From Cerioporus squamosus (lineage: Eukaryota > Basidiomycota > Agaricomycetes > Polyporales > Polyporaceae): DNA of 12,394 nucleotides. This document shows, in pieces, positions 1 to 7,952 of this stretch (the stretch's first letter is position 1; each line of letters opens with the position of its first letter). Both the position numbers and the translations under genes were made by a program. The stretch covers positions 1 to 12,394 of the forward strand of contig JABYQS010000837.1 of the NCBI GenBank assembly GCA_022592435.1. Reading direction: 5' to 3'. The notes under the pieces are model-generated. The model worked only from the letters and a program-made list of their open reading frames with translations. It searched no databases and was not told the DNA's origin.

Positions 1-2544
1 GCAATAAATGGAAGAAGCCCACATGCGGAGGCGTGTTCGGGACACGGGAAGCGCGGCGGCATTGCCGTTGGCAGGGAAACGCAGTCGTAACGGAACACGT
101 ACCGGAGGATTTTGTAAGGTTTATCGCTCAGCTCGAGGTCGAACCAGCACAACTTGCGGTCGTACCCCCGACAATGAGGTGGTCCCCTGAGGGGTGCACG
201 TCCATCGAGGATATCCAGCGGATGCCGGGTGTCAGCGTTTGAGGAGTTTCTGCTCCGCGAGATTGTACATCCGCACGTATCGCTGGGTCTGCAGTGCCGA
301 GGTTCATCAGCATTCAGTCGGTCAAGTTGAGATAACGCCGTGACGTTGAGAATCGCGGATCAAGAGGAAGAGAAGAGAAGGAAAGGGCTATGCGACGTAC
401 CGCGACGAAAAAGTGCGGTTTTGAAGGGTGGAAGAGAACGAGCTGTACGGCGCCCTTGATTTTCTTGAACGGTGCCTGGGAGTGCCGACGCGAGACCTGG
501 TGCATCCATACGCCCGCCTGGCCTTCCGCTATATGAACAGGAGGATCCAACGTCAGTGATTCAATTCAGGTCAACGAATGAATGACGACGGCTACGAAGC
601 GTGCACGTACACACTGAAGCGAGGTAGTCGCCCTTGCGATGCCATACGAGCTGCTTCGGCGGCTCCGGTGATGAGGGAAGGTTGAGCGTGAGGATGGGGG
701 TGTCGGTCGAGGACTGTGCAGCGGGCACGGAAACCCACTTGACTGGGGAAGGGACGGCGGGAGGTGGTGGAAGGTTGGCGGGTGATAGGACGTTCTGTGT
801 TGCGGTGAGGATAGGTGCGGGAAGGTTTGGCGGGAAGAGGAAGTGTATGCGATCCTCGCTGGATGAAAGCGTTAGTACGTGCTATCCCAGGACGCACAGG
901 GATGGCAAAAAGCAAGACATACATTGCAACAGCAAAGAAGCTGGCGTCCGTCCTCGGACACCACTCCACGGCGCCGATCTTGCTCTTGAACGTCCACCGC
1001 TTGACCTCCTTCCCCACCATGACCTCCCACAGCCTCACCACGCCTCCTTCATCTCCAGTCACAACCCACCCACCATCCGGGCTGACGCTCACCGTGCGCA
1101 CACGTCTGCCCTCATGCGGGACTTGCAAGCTCCGGTACACTGGGAACGGCTTCAGGCTGCTCGGGCTTGGGAGCTTCGGGATAAGGCTCTCCGGGTCGAT
1201 CTGAAGCTTCACCCGCTGCACGCGCGGCGCGAGGTACAGGTCGAGCTGGCGGTTGAAGCGCTCCTTGATGAACTGGTCGTACGCGGGCACCAGGCGCAGT
1301 GCGGAGTACTTCTGCGGTAGGAAGTCGCGCTCGCGATCCTCGGGCTCGGTCGCCTCCCACTTCTCGCGCTCCTCCTGCGTGGGCAGGTACTCTTCTGGCG
1401 GATTGTACGACTCGGCGTGTCCTGGTAGGCGCGGTTTAGGGGCGGGAAGGGGGGCAGGAGCGTTGGAGGGCTCGTCGTTCCAGATGGGGTAGAATTGGGG
1501 TTGTGTGGATGCAGTCTTCGGTTTGTTGGGGAGAATGCGCCCTTGCCGGATGGCACGAACGATCTTCATGACCTGTTGGAACAATGGTCAGTGTGCAGTT
1601 CGTAGACTCATAGACATTTGTCTGCGCGGAGAACATGCCTTCTGCTTCTCCCACTTGCTAGGAATCCATCTCCGCTTGGGCTCTGGAGCCGCAGAAAGAG
1701 GCATGATTTCCTCCTTGCCCTTGCCAGTGAACCATTCCACTGTAGGCTCATATGGATCGTAGCTAGCGTCTGGGTTCTCGCCCTGCTGCAACCGACGAAT
1801 GATGTCCAGTTCCTCTGGTGTCAGTGGCTTGTCCATCTGCAGGTTCTTGTCGAAAGCGGATGTCCTGGAGTACGGTTAATACCTGATAGGGCGCAGCAGG
1901 GCAGGGGAGCTACACACCATGCTTCTGGGTCCTCGACGGTCTTCAGGAACTTGTCCAGTTCGTCTCCCCGGGCGGGGCGGAGGACCTTCTTGCCGTTAAT
2001 ATCGTAGCCTACATGCGGCAGATCGTCGTACCAATGCATTGGGATATCCCCGACGCGGTTAGGTGTCTGTGGAGCGTGGAGCACATGTTAACCAGCCCGA
2101 AAGAGAGCAAACAAGCGTCCGTACGTCTTCTGTGGACGAATCTGAGTCGTAGTCTGGCTCAATGTCAGGATAGACACGTTTGGGCTGCCCAGTGATGTCG
2201 GAGATAACGGTTTTCGCCTTGGGAAATATGTGCAGGTCGTCGTCCGAGGCCTCTTCGGAACTCTCGTCTTCTTCATCTTCTTCGTCTTCGTCTTCCGACT
2301 CCTCCGACTCGTCCTCGCCGTCCTCGACGTAGTCTTCGTCCTCGGTGTCGCTCCTCGTGTCAATCTCAGGAAACTCATCAACCACGCCGTCGTCCGATAC
2401 GTCCCCTCCATCCTCGCCCTCGTCCTCACTGCCCATCTCTAGTCCGACCTCTTGCGGGAACGCGGCAGGCGGAGGTGCCGGTGCCTCCTCTTCTGGGGCC
2501 GCTTTCCGCTTTTTGGAGTGCCTCTTCGTGTCCACTGCGGCCAT
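1..2544 (-). CDS. ERB1: Ribosome biogenesis protein ERB1/BOP1 (3' part off the left edge; two apparent 1-base losses)
   Basis: Erb1/BOP1 is the WD40 scaffold of the nucleolar PeBoW complex (with Nop7 and Ytm1) needed for 27S pre-rRNA processing and 60S assembly. Exons, 5' to 3' on the minus strand: 2544-2125, 2066-1918, 1864-1639, 1572-923, 858-611, 528-401, 288-103; all join in frame. A GTACGT donor at 102 opens an intron that leaves the window, since no AG follows. Residues 1-140 are a basic start (TKRHSKKRK) then a long Asp/Glu-rich region typical of the family. The BOP1NT domain covers about 144-410 (IPMHWYDDLPHVGYDINGKK; VMKIVRAIRQGRI). WD40 repeats begin near 420 (TVSVSPDGGWVVTGDEGG) and continue (GAVQLVLFHPSKPHFFVA; PGIRWISSMDVHPSGDHL). 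About 669 residues are visible; the family is usually about 800. In the last exon the conserved frame is broken at 238-240 and again at 165-169. Identification is certain from the domain sequence; whether the breaks are real is open. Confidence 0.96.
859..922 (-). other. ERB1 intron with a perfect TACTAAC branch site
   Basis: This 64-nt intron has a GTATGT donor, a TACTAAC branch-point match at 877-871 (minus strand) and a CATCCAG acceptor. It joins ...FFAVA-I-EDRIHFLFPPN in frame. The branch site is 10-16 nt from the AG. It is the most canonical intron in the window and helps fix the reading of the surrounding WD40 region. Confidence 0.88.
1573..1638 (-). other. GC-AG intron in ERB1
   Basis: The exon before it ends ...WEKQK with AAG, the intron begins GCATGT and ends CAACAG, and the next exon starts GTC ATG AAG (VMKIVRAIRQ). 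This join restores the BOP1NT sequence in phase 0, and no nearby GT gives the same frame. The 66-nt length fits its neighbours. GC-AG introns are a known minority class handled by the major spliceosome. Confidence 0.85.
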
Positions 2545-2763
2545 GATAGCACGGATGAGAAGCAGCAAAGATAGAGGCAAGCTGAGGGTTGTTCTCGCTC
2601 GGTCGAGCTCAAACACTGCAGAGTCCAAGTGCGAGCGCCTACGAAATTTCCCGTATTGCAGGCACGTGGACGTGAGCAAGTGCGCGAGATCTGATCGGGC
2701 GCGTCTTTGGGTCTCGCGTTCAACTCCTCCGAGTGCCATTTCGAACCCGACGCGTCCACACCC
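2545..2763. promoter_or_regulatory. Shared bidirectional promoter of ERB1 and ARP4
   Basis: These 219 bp separate the two divergent start codons. They hold a palindromic CACGTG E-box at 2663-2668 and an ACGCGT (MCB-like) hexamer at 2750-2755, only 9 bp upstream of the ARP4 ATG. I see no clear TATA box. The ERB1 frame stays open upstream to another ATG at 2739, so part of this region could also be coding. Regulatory roles are inferred from position and motif only. Confidence 0.6.
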
Positions 2764-4568
2764 ATGCAGTCCACATCTACCAAGCCAAACTACGGAGGAG
2801 GTGCGCCAATTCCGCCAATGCTTGGATAATGAAGACTTACACAGACTTCAGACGAGGTCGCCGCGCTCGTGCTCGACTTCGGCTCGTCCTCCCTGCGTGC
2901 GGGGTATGCTGGAGATGACGCTCCGAAGGCTATAATCCCCACTTCGTTCGGGTACATCGAAGAAGCAGCAGCCTCAAATGGAGACGTGTCTATGGGAGAC
3001 GCGAATGCGCCGGAGGGAGAGCAGCCGCAAGCACCTAAAGGCAAGGCCAAGCTATATATCGGGCAGAACGGTCCTTCTCTTTGGCGGAGCGGGATGCAGG
3101 TTGGGAACCCCATGAATGACGGCCTCAGTGCGTGTTCCTTAACTTACAGCTCACGCCTTTCTTGACGAATGAAGGACTATGCTAGTCCAGAACTTCGACG
3201 CTGTTCCGCCACTCGTCAGTCACGCCCTCAACGAAGTCATGCGATGCAATGCTGCCGAGCATCCAGTACTTGTGACGGAAGCGGCGTGGAATACAGCAGC
3301 AAACAGAGAAAGAATGGCGGAGATCATGTTCGAGGAGTTCCAGGTCCCCGCATTCTACATCGCGAACACCGGTGTGCTCAACGCGTCCGTATGCTCCGCA
3401 TCCCTTCTTTGGATATTATGTTCAACGTCCTGCGTAGATTTGCTGCAGGGAAAGGCTCAGCACTTGTGATTGACATCGGCCAGTCAACAGCTAGTGTCAC
3501 GCCTGTAGTTGACGGTTTCGTCTTGAGGAAAGGTATGTTACTTGCGTTCTGATGTTTGGTATACATCGCTCAGTTCGAGCCCTAGGGTTGCAGCACTGTG
3601 CTCTACCACAATTGGTACACGCACATGCGAGACACCTACTCACAAGCCCTACGGCGACTCGCCCAGGCATCCAACTCATTCCACACCAACTAATTGCTAG
3701 CAAAACGGTATGTGTCATACCAGTACAGAGTCTCCCTCGCTCACTGCATTGGAACAAATTAGCCCGTCGATGTTGGGGTCCAGCCCAAATTCACGCTGCG
3801 CGAGGATCGTGTCGCGGGTACTACCGATAGTTGGCGCGCGTGGGCTGAAGCACATGAAGTCGACGAGTGGATTCAGAGCGTTGGAGGGTGTCTTGTGCAA
3901 GGCTGGAACGAACAGTTCGCGCAACAGCAGGGACCGCGTCATTACGAGTTCCCTACCGGGTACAACAACTACTTCACCGGCCTCGAGCGATTCGCTGTCG
4001 GCGAGCAGTTCTTCACACACTCTACTCAACTTCAGGTATGTGCCCTCATGTTTTCCCAGTCGCGCTTGCTGACGTGCTTCGTTATATGTTCGACTTCGTA
4101 CTTGCTGGCACGAAGGCGTCGAACCCGAATCTGCCCAAAACAATCCCGTCGCTCATTATGAGTTCCATTGGCCAGACCGACCTCGATCTACGCCAAGTTC
4201 TACTCGGAAACGTCGTCCTCACCGGCGGTGGAAGCCTGTTTGCTGGCTTCGCAGACCGGCTCGCGACAGAGATGTCAAGACAGTTCCCCCATGTAAGGTT
4301 TCACTACCTTGTATCTGGCGGTGTTCCATGCTGATGGGTGGGCAGGTAAAAATTCACGCACCCGGAAACCCGACCGAGAGACGATACGGGGGTTGGCTCG
4401 GAGGAAGCATCCTCGCGAGTCTAGGGACGTTCCACCAATTGTGGATCAGCAAGGAAGAGTGGCAGGTGCGTCTTCAGCAGTGCTGCGTTGGCGGATCCTT
4501 GCTGATGCCAATGTGGCTGCATACATCAGGAGCATGGAAAGGCCATTGTCGGTCAGAGGTGCAAGTGA
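2764..4568 (+). CDS. ARP4: Actin-related protein 4 (Arp4/BAF53 type)
   Basis: Arp4 is a nuclear actin-fold protein that pairs with actin in the NuA4 acetyltransferase and the INO80 and SWR1 remodellers. Nine exons: 2764-2800, 2852-3127, 3186-3384, 3438-3532, 3586-3707, 3784-4035, 4116-4292, 4346-4465, 4530-4568. They give 438 residues, within the family range, with all phases consistent. The start [18 protein letters not shown] matches the usual Arp4 N-terminus. The first phosphate loop is near residues 20-34 ([16 protein letters not shown]), the second near 183-197 ([15 protein letters not shown]), and the adenosine-side motif is [17 protein letters not shown] in exon 7. The C-terminus ([15 protein letters not shown], then IVGQRCK) is highly characteristic. 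Oddities: the exon 3 donor is GTCCGT, the exon 7 acceptor is AAG, and exon 5 has two in-frame acceptors (after 3573 or 3585). The 3585 site gives the conserved LRKGLQ. Exon 1 has only 37 nt. Confidence 0.96.
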
Positions 4569-5137
4569 GCGCAGCTCCCATACAGAGCGGAGCACGCGGT
4601 CGTGTATCCCCAGGTCATGGCTCCGCAGTCAAGACGAACGGTCCCATTGTGTTCAACAGGTTTCAGGCAATGCCTGTATGTATGTACTCCTCGTGGATGG
4701 CGATCCACAGCACGCTCCCATATACAGTACGAGCAAAATCTCACGAGGTGAAGCTACCAGAGTACTGTGGAAGAGGTAGGGGATCGAGATACGCTCGTTG
4801 TGTTGTTAAGCTGCTCGAGTGTTGACCAGTTTGCGGATGCTCATGCCGCGGCAAAGGCGAGATATCCTCGCGATCGTCCAAACATTGTACTACATCGCTC
4901 ATTCCCTAAGCCACTTTTCAGGATGTAAGCCTGGCAGTGGTACATAGACCTTAGGCTCCAGCGTTGAAGCTTTGTAGTCACGTGCATAGTGACGTTACCC
5001 GTACTTGTCGAAGTCCCAGCTTGGTGCGAGTCCCAGCTCGTACTACCTGCCACCTTGGATCTTGAGTTTACCACCAGGATCATCCCTGCCTATCTCTCCT
5101 CTCCACCTCTGACCATCATCTTGAGCTCTGAAAGACC
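4569..5137. promoter_or_regulatory. Intergenic: ARP4 3' region and Yip1-gene promoter
   Basis: No convincing gene was found in these 569 bp on either strand. The right half looks like the promoter and leader of the Yip1-domain gene. It holds TCACGTG at 4978-4984 (E-box), TGACGT (CRE-like) at 4990-4995, a 10-bp direct repeat AGTCCCAGCT at 5012-5021 and 5029-5038, and a CT-rich leader at about 5087-5125 just before the ATG. Function is inferred from position only. Confidence 0.5.
5012..5038 (+). repeat. Short direct repeat AGTCCCAGCT x2
   Basis: Two perfect 10-bp copies start 17 bp apart (5012-5021 and 5029-5038), about 100-125 bp upstream of the Yip1-gene ATG. The spacing would suit a paired binding site, but it may be chance. 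Confidence 0.6.
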
Positions 5138-6363
5138 ATGGCGTATGTGCAAATAGAGGCAGATGAGGTAGGACGCACCACTATGAGTCCATGATAATTG
5201 CTTTGGCTCATGTTACTCTACTGCGTTTCAGAGGATGGAGGAAGGCCCAGAACGCCTTCAGTTTCAATGTATGCGATCGAGCGCACAGAAAGCAAGAATA
5301 TGAGGACTGAGAGATTATTGGTTGAGCAGCATTCTTGGGGACGGACGCGCGTGCAGCGAACCAGGGCAGCAATGCATCTCGAGGTGCGCAATTCTACTCC
5401 CCGATCATCCTCGAAGCCATCCTGACGCGTATGGGGAACGTCGGACAGGCTTCATATCTGACGGGCCCAAAAGCTCTAGCTTCTGGCAGCTCGAGTATTA
5501 CCAGCCCTACTTCGATGTAGACACCAAGACGGTAAGTCGCTGCCTTCCGCCACAATTCTCGGCCACTCTATTCCTTCCTTTCCATCCTGCGAGGCTCACA
5601 TGGTATTGCGACCCCGACACACTAGGTCATCCGGCGATGCTATACAACACTCCTTCCCCGCTCGCCGAATTATCTATCTGCGCACCTGACGCCTAGCGCA
5701 GACCTCTACGGACCCTTCTGGACGCTCACTACCCTCATTTTCGCACTCTTCGTCTGCTCCTCACTCGCATTATCCATCGCCGCATGGCTGTCAAATCCCA
5801 CTGACGCGTCTGCCGCGATCCTTGAGTATGATTTCGGTCTGCTCTCCACGGCCGTGGGGCTCGTCTACTCGTACGGGATCGGCGTACCAGTTCTTCTCTG
5901 GCTCGCATTGCGATACCTCGGCGTAGGCGAATGGAGCGTTGTTGAGGCTGTCGCGGTGTGGGGGTATGGTCAATTCGTGTGGGTACCTGTCGCGGTACGT
6001 CAATCATCCCTGCCCACGTTTCCTCGCCACGTCGCGCTGACATCCACCCAGCTCTTGTGCGTGATTCCGATTCCCATCGTCCGTTGGGTCCTCGTCGGTC
6101 TTGCATTCTTGGCCTCGGGTTGGTTCCTCGTTGCCAACGTATACCCTATACTCGCCACGGTACGTGTCGCATGTCGCCGCGCGCACATTCACCGCTGATA
6201 CCCTCATCAGGCTGACGCCAAGCCGGTGCGGCTCATCATTATTCTGCTCGCTGTCTTGCATGCCGCAGTTGCCCTGTGCTTCAAGATCCTCTTCTTCAGC
6301 TACTATATCGTCAGCGAGGTTGGCCCGCAGGATCCTATTCCTCCTGTCGAGGGTTCCTTATGA
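5138..6363 (+). CDS. Yip1-domain membrane protein (YIPF1/YIPF2-like)
   Basis: Yip1-family proteins are multi-pass Golgi/endosome membrane proteins that bind Rab/Ypt GTPases and act in vesicle traffic. Exons 5138-5167, 5232-5268, 5330-5383, 5449-5531, 5626-5994, 6052-6159 and 6211-6363 give 277 residues with consistent phases. The hydrophilic N-terminus includes a LQFQSFLG segment and SFWQLEYYQPYFDVDTKT (about 51-68). The family motif DLYGPFW is at 94-100 and WGYG at 180-183. Five hydrophobic segments follow: about 99-123, 140-163, 173-191, 200-226 and the one in exon 7 (LIIILLAVLHAAVALCF). The short C-terminal tail is Pro-rich. The EYYQPYFDVDTKTV region points to the YIPF1/2 branch rather than Yip1 or Yif1, but I do not assign an ortholog name. 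The five small 5' introns and the 37-nt exon 2 make the first about 45 residues the least certain part. Confidence 0.92.
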
Positions 6364-6508
6364 GCCTTCACTCTATTCGGATAGCACTAAATTATTATGC
6401 ATCTAGTTTACATTGGCTGCGGTTTGGGGTGAGCGGTGTGCTGTGCATAGATGGACGAATGGTCAACAGTGAGAGCGCGACAAAGACTCGCGGAACGTAT
6501 AGTCTCCT
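6364..6508. other. Convergent 3' ends of the Yip1 and rhomboid genes
   Basis: This 145-bp stretch separates two facing stop codons (TGA at 6361-6363, and the rhomboid TGA at 6511-6509 on the minus strand). It has the AT-rich block aaattattatgcat (6389-6402) and should hold both polyadenylation regions. No gene is seen. Confidence 0.6.
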
Positions 6509-7727
6509 TCAGAAGATTCTGAAGCGCCTTGCAATGAAGTATCCGATGCCAGCCAGCAATCCTCCAATGTGACCAGCGGTGTCAGTGCCCGAACGCTACA
6601 ACCGTACGCGTAAGTCTTGGGGAGACGGGGCATGCATGGGACAGGCTCACCTGATGGTTTACGGCGCTGTAGCCATCATAGAGGAATATACCGGTCACCA
6701 TGGCCCAAGCTGGCATCGGGACGATGCCAAACAGTAGGAATGTCGAGTTGGGTGCCACGCATGCAAAGAACGAGATGACGGAATAGATGGCACCGCTCGC
6801 ACCGTGGGCACCAGACCTCTGTGGTTGTCCGCTGCGTTGTGTGTAGTTGCGCCACGCGATACCCGCCAAGCTTGCTACGATGCCACCTGTCATGTACACT
6901 GGTGAGACCCAATGGAACAGGCACGCGACCGTAAGCCGGAGGACTAAAGAACTGGGCACGCACCTCCGAGATAGAGCCCGAGGAAACTCACGTTCCCTAG
7001 CATCCCAAGAACATGGGGCGCCATGAAGTAGAAGGTGAAGCCGTTGAAGAGCAGGTGCATGCTGTCTTCATGCGAGAAGCAGGACGTGAGCAAGGTGTAA
7101 CTGTGGCATGTCTTAGCGCACTATCACGGACGGGAAACAGCAGTTGCATACCATCGGTCCAACGACAGACTACTCGAGGTCGCAATGAAGTGCTTCCTCA
7201 TCCACAAGTACGAAGATGGGTCGCCCGTGCTTTGCTACGAGGGCCCTCGCGAAGCATCAGATTACTGACAAGACCCAGACAACATCCGCACTCACGTATT
7301 TGATCCACGCAAGGTTCCAGGACGCAAACACAAGCCCATTCAGCCCCATAATTCCCCAGAAGATAACGTTGTTCGGGATTGCGTTTATGCGGTCACGGAA
7401 TCGCTGCCATGGGCCTTGCGATCCACCGCCGCCGCCGCCGCCATAACCGTAGCCCCCACTCGATCCCCTAGAGATGCCGCTCCTGTGCGTTGCTGCTGAT
7501 ACTTTGCTGGAGACAAACTTCCAGATAGACTGTTCGCTGGAGGCTGGAGAGATCGCCCGGACGAGTGTCACGGGCTGGTGGAAGGACCTCGAGCTGAGCG
7601 CGATGTGTCGCGGCGTAGATGCGCAGAACCTAGGTCTTAGCCAAGCTCCATGGAGCGAAGATGTAGAGAAAGGCTTGCTAGATGCAAGGAGGGGAGAGAT
7701 GGAGAGTAAAGATCGTTTCGTGGCCAT
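6509..7727 (-). CDS. Mitochondrial-type rhomboid intramembrane serine protease
   Basis: Rhomboids cut membrane proteins inside the bilayer with a Ser-His dyad; the mitochondrial ones (yeast Pcp1, animal PARL) sit in the inner membrane. Exons 7727-7296, 7234-7152, 7100-6964, 6898-6651 and 6595-6509 give 328 residues, phases consistent. The N-terminus (MATKRSLLSISPLLASSKPF onward) is rich in Arg, Ser and Leu with almost no acidic residues, as expected of a mitochondrial targeting sequence. A Gly run near 93-101 precedes the first membrane segment (about 119-142). The core has HLLFN at 187-191 (the HxxxN oxyanion motif), GASG at 250-253 with nucleophile Ser252, and AGHIGG at 307-312 with catalytic His309, so the dyad is intact. 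Pcp1/PARL orthology is plausible, but the region after GASG differs from yeast Pcp1, so I give no symbol. Residue 172 (just before YTLLTS) is Cys, from a split codon, where a Trp is common. Confidence 0.94.
7425..7442. repeat. (CCG)n trinucleotide run coding for poly-Gly
   Basis: A run of CCG units on the plus strand codes the glycine run of the rhomboid protein (GYGYGGGGGGGSQG on the minus strand). It lies between the targeting region and the first membrane segment. Such runs are prone to length variation. Confidence 0.75.
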
Positions 7728-7952
7728 GTTCGCCGTACACGGTGAGTGTCACTGACTGAGGCAGGTTGTCCAGCAGGCGGCCGAGGTTCAGTAAATCTCA
7801 GATCAGAGATCTGGCGGGCCGCGTCGACGTTCGGCTAGTAAGACACGTGGTGGGAAAGTGCGATCGTCTCTACGTACACCAACTTTACACCAAGTGTCTA
7901 CTACTACTGAGTCTCTTACGACCTTCCTCTCTTCCACCCAACATCCACCAGC
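7728..7952. promoter_or_regulatory. Shared promoter of the rhomboid and TRS20 genes
   Basis: These 225 bp lie between divergent start codons. They contain a perfect inverted repeat CAGATC-AGA-GATCTG at 7799-7813 and a CACGTG E-box at 7844-7849. A CT-rich leader (about 7917-7940) leads to the TRS20 ATG. There is no clear TATA box. Control of both genes from here is inferred from layout. Confidence 0.6.
7799..7813. repeat. 15-bp perfect inverted repeat in a divergent promoter
   Basis: CAGATC and GATCTG are exact reverse complements around a 3-base AGA centre. The site lies 72 bp upstream of the rhomboid ATG and 139 bp upstream of the TRS20 ATG. It could be a dimer-binding operator; this is inference. 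Confidence 0.6.

Noticed and set aside
634..1320. 228-codon open frame on the plus strand across ERB1
   Set aside because: It is the shadow of ERB1 exons 4 and 5 and the intron between; its sequence is low-complexity and does not resemble any protein family.
3715..4143. 142-codon open frame on the minus strand across ARP4
   Set aside because: It is antisense to ARP4 exon 6 and its introns; the plus strand carries clear conserved actin-fold sequence with consistent splice phases.
4841..5083. 80-codon minus-strand frame in the ARP4-Yip1 gap
   Set aside because: No good start context, splice partner or protein-like pattern; the region reads better as a promoter.
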